From contig NC_088643.1 of the NCBI RefSeq assembly GCF_964019385.1, positions 77,639,626 through 77,703,625 of the forward strand: a DNA stretch of 64,000 nt, written 5' to 3'. Source of the stretch: Sycon ciliatum (taxonomy: Eukaryota > Porifera > Calcarea > Leucosolenida > Sycettidae). The translations under genes were made by a program, and so were the position numbers. Positions 22,201 to 31,649 of this stretch are shown piece after piece (position 1 is the first letter of the stretch; every line of letters starts with the position of its first letter). The notes beneath the pieces were generated by a model, which saw nothing but the letters and a program-made list of their open reading frames with translations, was not told the origin of the DNA and did not search any database.

Positions 22201-25051
22201 CCTGTGTGTTTGACCATTGAAGCCTATTCGGCTTATAACCCTGGACACTGCATGGCAGGCAGTATTATGACTGTCAAGACTATACACTGTGCACTTAAAT
22301 TTGGAGCTCATTCAACTAACAAAGACAGTCTGGTGATTGCCTTGCGGTATGACATTCACAGTTACAACGAACCTGAACGTCCTTGGTTGAGTCTGCTGCG
22401 TACCAGATGCACTCTTATGGTCAAGCTTGGGTTATACTATACAGGTTCATGCTGCAGACGCTGTTTTCTCCAGGAACTGGAAATCTGATTGGAAAGATAG
22501 GACGGTCATGCTCATGGCTGAACCAGTGCATAGTTAAGTGTCCGTAGGTCGGGCTACAAATCGCCCGCTGTATCATTGGCTGACACAATCAGGCTTCATT
22601 GAGCAGCATTCGCACTGACTTGATTGAGAACCCAGTCTTTATGATAGTGCCCTGTTCAAGAGTATGTGCCAGTACTTAATCTGTTTTTGCGTGGTGCGTC
22701 CTACAAGATTTTTATCTGTTTTTGTTTTGCTTTTATTGAATTTCCCACCGCTCATGGCTATGCTATAGGCGTACAGTGGTGATGACATGAAGCAGCACAC
22801 ACCGGGGAATGAAGGCCCCGATGCAGCCATTCTCGGTGCATCGGATGACATGGAAACCACCAGCAATCGCGAGTCGTCCTGCGCGGCTGTTCCCACTAGC
22901 TCCGCTGAAGATGAGCTGGCACAGAGTGCAGCCTCGGTGCAGTCGCCAGTCTCCGCTGAAAGCCACGGGAGGGCACCTTCACAGGAAGTTGACCAGGCAA
23001 GAGAGCTGGATGATGCCGATGGTGGGAATGCGCCAGTGATCGATGCTGCTGCTGCCACAGAAGCAACAGAGAAGAATCCAGCGTCTCACAGCAGTGCTGA
23101 TGAACCAATGGAGGTAGATAACCCAACTGTACCCAAAGAAGAGAAGGCTCAGGATGGCTGTAGTGGCGATGCAGCAGACAACGAGCAACCCAGCAGTAAA
23201 GACAAGGATACCATGGAGACAGAGGCCAGTACGTTAGGCATTGACCCGGTGCAGCCTGATAGCCCTGAGTGTCTAATGCTAGGTGATGAGAAGGAGGGGG
23301 GCACAACTGGTGCAGACAATCCACCGGTTGATGACCCATCACAGTCTTCTCCCGCTGTCGGCCAAGACGTCGGTCTTGAGGCGGCTGACGTTCAGGAGGC
23401 CGTATCACCCACCACCGCCGGTGGGCATGCATCTACAAGTGCAGCAACGGAGTCCTCATCTACAACTACTGAAGAACCACCTGCCGCCGAGGGTACTGCA
23501 ATGGATGAAGACCCTCTAGAGCAGACTCATAGTGCGTCTGACGTCACCGCTCAGCCTGAGCTTAGTCCACATGTTGCTGTTGATGCGGCCGAGGCTATTG
23601 TTACAGAGTCCGCACCATCAATCAGAACAGATACAACTGCTCCTGTGGACACCAGCCCGGCTCCTGACATGGAGTGTGTTACAGGTACTTCTGACACAGC
23701 AGCCGGTGGCAAATCTCCAACAAATGCGAGCATTGAGAAAAGCACGACGGGAAGTTCACCTACTCCTGCAGCTAAAGTCAGTCAACTGTCTCTGGTGCCG
23801 TATGACGAGAGCTCATCACCGGAGGGTGAGTCAGCTGACTCTCTGCTGCGAAAGAGCCCCAGAGCCGAGTCTAAATCTCCGCTTGGTGCCGACAAGATGG
23901 AAGATACTGGGAAAGCACCAGGTTTGGAATCAGGTGATGGCATGGATGATAAACTGGACAGTGCTCCACCTGCTGATACCCAGGAACCCAATATGGAGCA
24001 AAAATCACCAGAACCATTGCCGGATAATTTGTCTTCACCAGCCAAGAAACAGGATCCAGACAGTGTAAGTCAAATGTATGGATTCAAACAGGGACATGGA
24101 CAATGCGAGTTCGTAATAAGTGGAGTCGACTGTAATTTACTTTGGTGGCCCGGGTTGATAGTGGTCATGGCTTGGCAATACAGAGTGGCCTACATGTACG
24201 TGTAACTTGTTATGTCCAGCATTGGTGTGCGCATGCATGCGTGTGTGTGCGTGTGTGTATGTGTGCGTGCGTGGGGAGGGGGGGGGGGGCACCTTTTGTA
24301 TTTCAAGTCTTTGAACATCTAGGCTGAGTTAACAGCACTATACAGTCTCGGGTTGAGCACCACTCGTATTTGTGAAGGGGTGTGTGACGGCCTGAGGACT
24401 AACGCAGGAATGGAAATGTTGTTACATTGTACCTGGAGTGTTAAGGTGGTAGGCTGCATAGACTTAGTTCTTCTGCAGCTTTGTTGCTTGTCACATTGGA
24501 TGACGCTTACCTAGTTTACTGCACACATTGCTACTGTCTGCGCTGCAGTGGGTCGTGGACGTTGCCGGGTTGTTTGCAAAGGTCGGTGTGAGTGCAATAG
24601 GCATACATTCAACATGGGTATCACTTACTTATATCTCTACTGAACACTGTGGCACAGGTCATATTGCAGCAATACAGTACTGCCGGGTGCTGAAGAACGT
24701 AGTGCCGATGAACGAACAGGCTAGAATTTCACCAAGCGTAGCATACCAATGTGAACACAGTGGCTCAACTGTGCATAGTACGTGCATAGCACACTCATAC
24801 CTCGGTTATCCGGACCATTTGTACATTAAAATAAGAACGGTGTCTAGGCTACGAGGCTGACCCCCCCCCCCCCCCCCAGTTCTTCGGCACCTAACACTCT
24901 CTTGGTGTTGGTGTGTGTGCCACTGCAGGATCGCCGTGCATCTAGGTCGCGATCCCGCAGCGCTGAGCTCACTGGTGGCTGGAAGTCACCGTCCCGATCC
25001 AGGTCCCCGCTGGCGCCAACTCGCAGCTCTGACACGACTAGCGATGAGTGA
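12767..25051 (+). CDS. BCL7: BCL7-family SWI/SNF subunit with long acidic extension (7 exons)
   Basis: Joined exons: 12767-12921, 17017-17081, 17432-17472, 19464-20808, 21751-22139, 22769-24064 and 24929-25051, encoding 1,137 codons. All phases agree (2,1,0,1,0,0) and all introns are GT-AG. Residues 30-75, crossing exons 1-3, are a BCL7 domain: ETRSRAKDDIRRVMQAFQ, then RRWEKRW, then TTLKVYKWVPV. BCL7 proteins are small accessory subunits of BAF chromatin remodellers; their basic N-terminus contacts the nucleosome acidic patch, and the arginines are kept here. Known members are about 200 aa. Here residues 88-1097 are Ser/Thr/Asp/Glu/Pro-rich with no fold I recognise, and the last 40 are RS-rich. 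The start has context GCCAAGATG and an in-frame stop three codons before it. The domain call is strong. Exon 5's acceptor is the weakest junction. Confidence 0.88.
13311..14969. mobile_element. hAT-like element in BCL7 intron 1
   Basis: The termini are TAGGGTCCAGCGGATAATGC (13311-13330) and its complement (14950-14969). The flanks are TCCGCAGT (13303-13310) and TCCGTAGT (14970-14977), an 8-bp duplication with one change, which is the hAT signature. Several GAGCATTA motifs lie just inside both ends. No transposase is readable, so it is non-autonomous or decayed. It contains the MITE at 14082-14300. Confidence 0.8.
14082..14300. repeat. Tc1/mariner-like MITE nested in the hAT element
   Basis: TACTGTAAATATACAAATTT at the left is inverted at the right (AATTTTGTATATTTCCAGTA), with TA ends. 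It is rich in 'gccgaaa' motifs and is related in style to 39355-39575. Confidence 0.7.
15152..15889 (+). repeat. 29-bp minisatellite, 25 identical units
   Basis: The unit is GGGTGTTATGCC followed by GATGGGGAAGTGTGTCA, 29 bp in all. There are 25 full units plus 10 bases, with no variant seen. The unit has no stop in any plus frame, so long repetitive open frames result; I read them as non-coding. It lies in BCL7 intron 1. Confidence 0.95.
16188..16271. repeat. (CA)n microsatellite
   Basis: It is about 84 bp of CA with one or two interruptions, in BCL7 intron 1. The rest of the intron to 17016 holds nothing I can assign. Confidence 0.95.
17017..17081 (+). CDS. BCL7: BCL7 exon 2
   Basis: The acceptor is CTACTGCCCAG|GG and the donor CCAG|GTAAGG. 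The exon completes the split Trp codon and encodes EKRWTDCGQPGTTLKVYKWVP, the conserved second half of the BCL7 domain. Confidence 0.9.
17432..17472 (+). CDS. BCL7: BCL7 exon 3
   Basis: The acceptor is TTGTTTCCACAG and the donor CAGCAG|GTGAGA. The exon completes the Val of KWVPV, then encodes PDSENDLPPSDQQ. It ends in phase 0, the phase in which exons 6 and 7 begin. Confidence 0.85.
18362..19033. repeat. pogo/Tigger-like MITE in BCL7 intron 3
   Basis: The left end is TA-CAGTCGACCTACCCTTATAACGA. The right end is the inverted CGTTATAAGAGTAGGTCGACT with a decayed TA. Repeated 'cgttataagggtaa' modules fill the right half. It contains the younger MITE at 18481-18672. The remaining intron sequence shows nothing assignable. 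Confidence 0.8.
18481..18672. repeat. Nested pogo/Tigger-like MITE
   Basis: TA-CAGTCAACTTCGCTAATAAC is inverted at the right as CGTTATAAGCGAAGTTGACTG-TA. The ends are intact, so it is younger than its host MITE. Confidence 0.85.
19464..20808 (+). CDS. BCL7: BCL7 exon 4
   Basis: The acceptor is GATCTCTCAG|AAG and the donor CAGTCAA|GTAAGC. The 448 codons are rich in Ser, Asp, Glu, Pro and Thr, with repeated 'PMDTDE', 'SIPMDA' and 'MDVGDE'-like acidic motifs. I see no folded domain. It is probably disordered. Confidence 0.8.
20809..21750 (+). other. BCL7 intron 4
   Basis: It holds a short CTG run near 21028 and a poly-C run (21593-21607). There are no coding frames that fit the phase. Confidence 0.7.
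21751..22139 (+). CDS. BCL7: BCL7 exon 5
   Basis: The acceptor follows an A-rich run (GGAAAAAAAAG|GT), which is weak, but phase 1 fits exon 4 exactly. The donor is GCTGTG|GTAAGA. It encodes 130 codons of acidic, Ser/Thr/Pro-rich sequence. Confidence 0.65.
22769..24064 (+). CDS. BCL7: BCL7 exon 6
   Basis: The acceptor is ATGCTATAG|GCG and the donor GACAGT|GTAAGT. It has 432 codons and is phase 0 at both ends, so skipping it keeps frame. The composition is as in exon 4, with 'ADEPMEVD' and 'GTAMDEDP' acidic motifs, and becomes Ser-Pro-rich near the end. Confidence 0.8.
24065..24928 (+). other. BCL7 intron 6
   Basis: It contains a TG-rich stretch, a G run (24236-24291) and a C run (24861-24878). 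Nothing else is assignable. Confidence 0.7.
24929..25051 (+). CDS. BCL7: BCL7 exon 7 (terminal, RS-rich)
   Basis: The acceptor is GTGCCACTGCAG. It has 40 codons and a TGA at 25049-25051. The sequence has RASRSRSRSAE and SPSRSRSP stretches, a short SR-like tail that could be phosphorylated or bind RNA or partners (inference). Confidence 0.85.
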   Translation, partial: DRRASRSRSRSAELTGGWKSPSRSRSPLAPTRSSDTTSDE

Positions 25052-25052
25052 T

Positions 25053-25288
25053 ATGTGCTCTGTGCTGTGTGGTGTATGCTCTGTACTGTGTGCTGTGTGG
25101 TGTATGCTCTGTACTGTGTGCTGTGTGATGTATGCTCTGTACTGTGTGCTGTGTGATGTATGCTCTGTACTGTGTGCTGTGTGATGTATGCTCTGTACTG
25201 TGTGCTGTGTGATGTATGCTCTGTACTGTGTGCTGTGTGATGTATGCTCTGTACTGTGTGCTGTGTGATGTATGCTCTGTACTGTGTG
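25053..25288 (+). repeat. 28-bp minisatellite in the BCL7 3' UTR
   Basis: There are about eight units of TGTGCTGTGTGATGTATGC + TCTGTACTG, beginning immediately after the stop codon. The first two units carry 'ggtgta' instead of 'gatgta'. It should be transcribed as part of the 3' UTR. Confidence 0.9.
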
Positions 25289-25984
25289 CCTGCACAGTAT
25301 CATGGTCACGCTGTCTACGCAGAGCAGACACGGCGCTGACTAGTAGTAGTACTCTACACATAGCCCCCGTACAGCTGCACTGTGTGTGGTGCAGGTCATT
25401 CCCAGAAGCAGGCACGGCGAATCCTAGTCATTGACTCCTACACAGTAATATGTACTTACCATGACTGACACTGAGATGTTGACACTGGATGATGACACTG
25501 GATGATGGACTCACTGGATTTCCCATTGTACTGTATGTGCACATGCCACATGGCCAGGCATCTGTCTGTGCTGGCATGCATGCAGCTTTGCACACTGGTC
25601 TGATCTGATAAGAGACACAGGCGGTGTGCTCCACAGTCTATGCTGTTGAGATAATGCTATAAAGTATAAGAGCAAATTTGTTGTTGATTAATGATAATGA
25701 TTGTCTTCGGTTTTGTTGTTGTTGTTGCTGTTGTTGCTGTTGTTGTTGTTGGTGGTGGTGGTGGTTGTGGCGTCCGCATCGTTGTTGGTGGTGTAACCAG
25801 CTACCCTTTCTTGAGAGCATGCCACATTTATAATTGTGGTTTTTGTATGTGAGCCGGAACTTGATGGCGAGGTTCCGAGGCTCTGTTCTTTGTTGCTGCT
25901 ATGCATTCTAGTTTTGCTGTTGGTCACGGTTGTAGTAGTACAATCCGGCTGCATAATTTGCTGTGGGGTTGTGCAAGGCCAACG
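25289..25984. other. BCL7 3' flank with (TTG)n
   Basis: It holds a TTG/TGG microsatellite at 25711-25770. I see no perfect AATAAA between the stop codon and the LINE, so the mRNA end is unclear. Confidence 0.5.
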
Positions 25985-27272
25985 CTCTCAGGCTGGCAAC
26001 TACAGACCAATCTCTCTCCTTCCCGCTGTGTCCAAGGTCTGTGAACGTATTTTCTTTGAGTCTCTGTACTGCCACGTCACCCCAGCGCTTTCACCATCTC
26101 AATCCGGTTTCTGCCGTGGAGACTCCACAACTTTCCAACTAACACGTCTAGTACAAGACATCTACACCCAGCGGAACCTCAGGCGGCATGTTGGCATCGT
26201 GTTCTTTGACCTAGCGAAAGCTTTCGACACCGTCTGGCATCGTGGTCTGCTTGCAAAGCTAGAGTCCGTCTTCTTGGTACACGGTCCAGCCCTGCAATGG
26301 CTCTCATCCTATCTTTCCTGCCGCCACCAGACTGTCAGAGTATCTACCTCCCTATCAGACCCATTACTAGTCGTGTCTGGGGTACCCCAGGGGTCCATAC
26401 TTGGGCCGCTCCTATTTCTACTGTACGTTAATGACTTGCCAGCCCTTGTACCAAATGTAAGTCTTTTTGCTGACGACACTGCTCTGATGTGCTCCGACAG
26501 CTCGGCAGACAACCTCACGGCCTCCATGCAGTCCGGGGTCAACGCTACAGTAACATGGATGGAAACCTGGAAACTGAAGCCTAACCTCGCCAAAACCGAG
26601 GCCATGTTCTTCTCTCCCTCGCCCCCCACTCAACTTCTGTATTTTCCTGGTCTAAATAGTACACCTATTAAAGTTGTTAACGAGCACAAGCACCTGGGCG
26701 TTATTCTCGACCGCCAACTCTCCTGGTCTCCACAAGTCCAGTCTGTGTGCAAGCGTGCGAGTGCGTCCTTAGGTATGCTACAACCCCACTGCCAACACTT
26801 GAATGATAACTGCAGAGAATTGTTCTTTAAGTCGTACATTTTGCCTATATTTGACTATTGCGATATAGCTTGGTGCGGGTTGTCTCAGACTTTACTCCAC
26901 AGACTGGAGGTACATCAACGCTTGCTTCTGAAAATTCTGTTTCGAAAAGACCAAACATTTGCCTCCCTTTGTCTTTATAAACTTGCTTCCACGCACCCTC
27001 TTCTTGCCCGACATCAGCAGCATCTTTGTATCCTTGTGCAAAAAATCTTCCTAGCCCAAGTCCCGAAACATATTGCCAAGTACAACTGGTTTGTTACCAC
27101 TAGACCAACACGCAATGCCTTATCACTGCCCCGAGCTAGTTCCTCTCTGTTTTTGAAATCCCCTTTCTTCTCAGCATACTCCCTTTGGTCTAACCTGCCT
27201 ACTAGCATTAAGACATGCCAGGATATCAGGAAATTCACAGTCCAGCTTTCCACACTGTCTCATCCGAAGTGA
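25836..27272 (+). CDS. LINE reverse transcriptase, partial
   Basis: The frame is 478 codons, but only from about 25990 does it look like RT. It has GNYRPISLLPAVSKVCERI, then DLAKAFDTVWH, then VSGVPQGSILGPLLF, and the catalytic FADD near 26466. A Cys/His-containing C-terminal region follows. The first 50 residues are hydrophobic low-complexity sequence from the target site. The missing fingers and endonuclease mean it cannot act alone. Confidence 0.85.
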   Translation: MVFVCEPELDGEVPRLCSLLLLCILVLLLVTVVVVQSGCIICCGVVQGQRSQAGNYRPISLLPAVSKVCERIFFESLYCHVTPALSPSQSGFCRGDSTTFQLTRLVQDIYTQRNLRRHVGIVFFDLAKAFDTVWHRGLLAKLESVFLVHGPALQWLSSYLSCRHQTVRVSTSLSDPLLVVSGVPQGSILGPLLFLLYVNDLPALVPNVSLFADDTALMCSDSSADNLTASMQSGVNATVTWMETWKLKPNLAKTEAMFFSPSPPTQLLYFPGLNSTPIKVVNEHKHLGVILDRQLSWSPQVQSVCKRASASLGMLQPHCQHLNDNCRELFFKSYILPIFDYCDIAWCGLSQTLLHRLEVHQRLLLKILFRKDQTFASLCLYKLASTHPLLARHQQHLCILVQKIFLAQVPKHIAKYNWFVTTRPTRNALSLPRASSSLFLKSPFFSAYSLWSNLPTSIKTCQDIRKFTVQLSTLSHPK

Positions 27273-27436
27273 TCCCATGTATTATTAATGTGCCTCCCTT
27301 TCTTTTTCTCTCCCTATCTCCTTTCCCTCTCTGACAGCATCTTTCTTTTTTTTTCCCTTTTTAGCTTGCCTTGGTTGGCTATCACCTGACCTCTCATGTT
27401 TATTGGCAGTCTTCGGACGGGCCAGGAGATGTTGAA

Positions 27437-27466
<30 letters not shown>
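25985..27466 (+). mobile_element. 5'-truncated LINE (Jockey/CR1 group)
   Basis: It starts inside the RT domain and ends in an (AAAT)n tail at 27434-27466. Lack of endonuclease and 5' RT sequence is typical of incomplete target-primed insertion. Confidence 0.85.
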
Positions 27467-27467
<1 letters not shown>

Positions 27468-28013
27468 GTGCTGGACCACTTGATTTATGTTGCACTATTT
27501 TATCCAATCTCTCAGTCATCACCTGCATGCAAGTCACTGGTACTTAGGGCGCGTTCGAATTGTCACTCTTTGGAGCTTCGTTTTTCTGAAGAGGTGGCCT
27601 TATTGGCCTCTTCAGAAAAACGGAACTCCACAACCTCATCCGATGGGAGAGGTGGAGATGGTCGATCTGATCGGACGTCGTCATCGCCATGACAATTCCA
27701 CTGAAACACTCTAAAATGACAGAAACCGTTCTAATGGGACACTTCAACTAATCTCTTGACTGAAGGCATAATTGAAGGCATACGTTTTGGCATAATCAGG
27801 TCGAGAAGGAGCATAAAATAACATCCGAAAAATAAGGGCAGATGCTCAATGAGGCTGTTATATACACACCTGCTGTTGAATGACCATACATAGCACTTCT
27901 TGTCGATTTGGAATAATATTTTTGCAGCCACTATAGCCTAGGACTAGTAGGAGGGTGATGCTGCATGCTCACAAGACAGAAGCGGAAAAAACACTGAATC
28001 CGCGATATTCATG
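27467..28013. other. Intergenic; small hairpin
   Basis: Bases 27572-27629 form a hairpin (CGTTTTTCTGAAGAGG against its complement). No gene was seen. Confidence 0.6.
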
Positions 28014-28597
28014 TTAACCCTTTAAGAGCCACAGGAAAATTTCAAAATTCTGCATTTTTTCGTGTTCCTTGGATCATAGCTTCAGTTCTACTCACTCAAT
28101 CCTCACAATCTAGGGCTTCCTGGAAAGGTCTCCGCGAGAGGAAGACAATGAGGTCGATCATGATAGCCAGCACACCGTCTATCCAGCGCTAGATCGCAGC
28201 GACAGTACGAAAAATGCCCCAAATGCGTCCAATTGCGTCCCGCTCCAGATATTTCATTTTGCTCGATCGTGGAGTTCCAATTTTTTCGCTGTGTACTCTT
28301 GACAATATCAACAGTGAAACCCGTGCAAATTCGAGTAAACCAGCGTGACGAAAAGTCTCAAAATTCTCAATACTAAAGTCGCACTGCGCGCTTTTGAAAT
28401 TGCCGCGATCGCGGCTCAACTTACGAGTGATTTATCTCAGGACCCGTTGTTGCTTGCAGCGCTTCGCGGATTGTTTCTCCCGACAGGTGAGAGTTTTCCC
28501 TTCGCCCTGGATATTTCGATCACTGGATTTGAGCGAGATTGGATGGACTGAGTTACGATCTTTTGAAGTTTTGCATTTGAATGCGTTAAAGGGTTAA
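28014..28597. repeat. piggyBac-like MITE (TTAA ends)
   Basis: TTAA-CCCTTTAAGAGC at the left is inverted at the right as GCGTTAAAGGG-TTAA. A TTAA target and CCCTTT termini fit piggyBac. There is no transposase. From 28598 to 29224 there is no gene. Confidence 0.65.
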
Positions 28598-29556
28598 AAC
28601 AAAATGGCGTCACGATTTATTGAAAGTGCAGTGGTATAGTTGGTGGTACGAGTGTTCAAAACCATTTGAACTTCATACTGTTCGTCTTCTCTTTGACATG
28701 CTCTCTTTCCATCGTCCTTAGCTTTTGTTTGTTGAGAGCTGTTTTGGCTTTCTCCTATACCTTTGGGGGATGCCAAGTGATGGTTTTGAGAGGCTGGTGA
28801 TGGCTGTGAGCGAGAGTTTGCCGATCGGCGTCGTCCTCGCTATAGCGATGAAAATACTAGTTACTGCGCACCTGGCAGATATCACAACACGTCGGAGCGT
28901 CCAGGAGCAAAGGAATCTTGGGTTTTCACTAGGGAAGATGCATTGAACTCCCGACACAACAAGAGCACAGTAATTTTAGTTATAATTCATACATTTACAT
29001 TTTAATGGATACCTGACCGGTTTCATCAGAGGATGAAGAATGAGGTAGAAAACACTAGCTTATATACACGGTAGGCATGAATTGGCATACTAGTAGTGTA
29101 AAGTGGAGAAGGTTGCTAGTCATGTTGCGCTATGCACCAGTAGCTGAGCGTGTAGCAATGCAGTACTTGAAAATAATTGTCTTGGCGCAAATGTGGCTAA
29201 TACACATGGGTAGCGTGAACCTAAGGCTGTGTTTACATGAAGCGTTTCAACCCGGGTTGAGTTCGACCCGGGTCAGATTTCAACCCGCCATGTGCACAAA
29301 GTGAATGGCGCGTTTACATGACGCATTGCGCTTGACCCGGGTTGAAATTTCGCCCCGGGTTGATTTCAACCCTCCCCCCAAGGGGAGGGTTGAAATCAAC
29401 CCGGGTCAAGAAAATCGTACAAACGTACTGCTGTGCGTATCTCGCGCCAGGTTTGAACAGCACTGCAGAGAGGTATATTATGTATCAGATTGCAACGACC
29501 AGGAGGCTCTTATTAGTGGCTGCAAATGACCGATATCCGTCACTTGCAGCTCTGCA

Positions 29557-29913
29557 TCAGAGTCCTGTTGCTGGCCTGAAGAGTTGTAAAATTACTCCTT
29601 CGTAGCCGGGGGAGTCAGAGCGAGGGCGATTCACGGCTTGGTCAAAAAACTGTCGGCCTGGAACGTAAACGTCGATCTGCCGACACAGTTCACTTGGTTC
29701 AAACGCCTCACCTGGCATGCTGCCTTGCGTGAAAGGAACATTTTTCCGAAAGCAAGCTTCTTCTCCAAAATTCGAAATTTCTTTCCAAAAATGCCGTCGT
29801 CCTTGACCTCGAAGCTGAATGTTGTTAGGATAGAAAATTAGCGAAGATGTAGCCGACCCATTCTGGCAAGCCGTGTGCCCTCTGGATATGCAGTTGTTCG
29901 CCATGGTCAACAA
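29557..29913 (-). CDS. 118-codon ORF in the left TIR
   Basis: I do not recognise this protein. It is identical to the frame at 40862-41218 except Glu/Gln at one residue. It begins MLTMANNCISRG, contains RGQGRRHFWKEISNFGEEACF and ends LFRPATGL. Conservation between the two copies may only reflect their recent duplication. It points outward toward the element end. A function is not supported. Confidence 0.3.
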   Translation of the reverse strand: MLTMANNCISRGHTACQNGSATSSLIFYPNNIQLRGQGRRHFWKEISNFGEEACFRKNVPFTQGSMPGEAFEPSELCRQIDVYVPGRQFFDQAVNRPRSDSPGYEGVILQLFRPATGL

Positions 29914-30305
29914 TCTTCTTCTCCTTCGTTCGTACTTTCACTTTCCTGACCACGAATACAAGCGGTACCCATGCTCAGGTTAGTGTTTATTTGTCTGTCT
30001 ATGCACATACATGTAATACAATGTACTGTTCGTGCTGTAGGCACTGGCCGATCATGGAAATACATGTAGCGGAAGCAGCCAGCTTTCTTTGAATTCTCAT
30101 CCTTTCAACAAAAATATGTACACACTTTCCTTGGTTCCTTTTTCCCACCGCCACCATGCATGCACTGCTTTTCAAGTTTGTGTTTGCTTTGGCAGTGGTT
30201 TCATGGGCATCCTTCAGCCTTCCCTGGCATTCAAAATTCAGAATAGTTTCCACCCAGGTGCTAGTGCCTCTGTTCTGCTTAGCACATTGTAGTAAAATTT
30301 TTTGC

Positions 30306-30472
30306 AACTGTCCACCACTGCACTCTTGGCTCACATTCACCACACCATAGCGAGGAAGTTTGTTCTTGGATAGATGTCTGGAGGATGTAGAGCATCTATC
30401 CAAGAACGAACTTCCTCGCTATGGTGTGGTAAATGTGGGCCAAGAGCGCAGTGAGGAGAGGTGGACAGTTTC
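30306..30472. repeat. Hairpin with ~75-bp arms
   Basis: CACACCATAGCGAGGAAGTT (near 30340) recurs inverted at about 30405. The arms extend from AACTGTCCACC to its complement, around a 16-bp loop. Confidence 0.8.
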
Positions 30473-30744
30473 AAATTATTTAGCCCCATCCGATCCTTTG
30501 TCCGATAATTATGGACATGTTTTACTATACCGGTATATTGAATGGCCACTCATGCTTCTGTTGAGAGGTAACACCATTCAGGAAACTGAGGAAAGCCAGC
30601 CGGTGTTGCACAGGATTTGAGGTTGGGAAGAAAAGATGTTCCGATAAAAGAACTGCGAGTACATGGGAAACGTATTATGGAAAGGGCAGTCTGAGTCGAA
30701 CTAGGATCTCCTGTTCCAGACTGTACCGAAAGCGTGAATATGAA

Positions 30745-31099
30745 TACCGTAAAGTCGCGGATAAAATCCGGGTTTGCATACAAGCACATCGCAGATAGAA
30801 GCCTGAAAATCAAACCGGTCGAATGCATATAAGCCCGTCGCTCGTAGAAGCCTTGCTCTATGCAAGCGTGGATCGGGTGGGTCAAGAGTGCATGCACTAT
30901 GTATGGTGCATAGTAAAACTGCCGCCATACCGGTAGTCAGTGGTAGATCTACGCGTGTCGCACTTAGAAGCCTGGCATACAAGTCTGGCAAAAATATCAG
31001 TGGTGCATAATAAGCATGGTTTGCATTAAAACCTGATGGAGAAAGCGGCTTATGTGCTTATAAAATATAAGCCCGGCTTTTATCCGCGACTTTACGGTA
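30745..31099. repeat. MITE with TACCGTAAAGTCGCGGAT ends
   Basis: TACCGTAAAGTCGCGGATAA at the left is inverted at the right, ending in TA. 'ataagcc' motifs repeat inside. Its right TA is shared with the next MITE. Confidence 0.8.
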
Positions 31100-31332
31100 C
31101 AGTAGAATGCCGATATTCCGAACAATCACTTATTCGAAATGCCAGTTTTCATATTGAGGAGCTAGAGTGTGTCTAGTTCCTGTGAAGAGAATGTGAGAAA
31201 TGATGGAAACGTGAAGGAATGTGCAAGTCTTAGATGGATGTGTGACTGCTCCGTTATCCGAATTTTTCCCCATCCGAACCCCCTGGAGAAAGCGTGCGCC
31301 CGACGGGTGCGGATAATCTACACTTTGCTGTA
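31098..31332. repeat. pogo/Tigger-like MITE
   Basis: TA-CAGTAGAATGCCGATATTCC at the left and GGATAATCTACACTTTGCTG-TA at the right are imperfect inverted repeats. A relative lies at 35593-35832. Confidence 0.7.
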
Positions 31333-31576
31333 ACAGTTATGTACAATGCGTGCCGATGCACATTGGACAACGTTGCAAATGTAGAATTGTAGGTGGACTG
31401 TGGTTCACATTAGACGATCGGAGTAGCCCCACCAAACGAAGAGAGCTCAACATCACAAGGTAGAGCTTGCATGTACAATCGAAAAAGAGTACATATACCA
31501 TTAGCTGATGTTGACTTGTTAGTGTGCGTTACGAAGTCTGAAGAAAATGTTGAACGATCTCGGCTGGGATGACGGC

Positions 31577-31649
31577 TACACCTTAGCTCAGTGATTAGAG
31601 CATCGCTGGCCTCAAGTGAAGGTCCCTGGTTCGAATCCTGGTGGTGACA
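31577..31649 (+). tRNA. tRNA-like sequence (probable pseudogene or SINE head)
   Basis: It has an A box (TAGCTCAGTGATTAGAG) and a B box (GGTTCGAATCC), with D and anticodon arms that fold. The anticodon-loop triplet would be CCT. Position 33 is G instead of T, the T stem has a mismatch and the acceptor stem pairs poorly, so I do not think it is a working tRNA. Confidence 0.5.

Noticed and set aside
22896..23432. 178-codon frames on the reverse and alternate frames of BCL7 exons
   Set aside because: They are shadows of the biased coding composition in exon 6.
24986..25415. Frames with HSTEHTSHSTQYRAYITQ-type repeats
   Set aside because: They are the reverse translation of the 28-bp satellite after the BCL7 stop.
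28725..28957. Frames of 73-79 codons on both strands
   Set aside because: No domain or conservation evidence.
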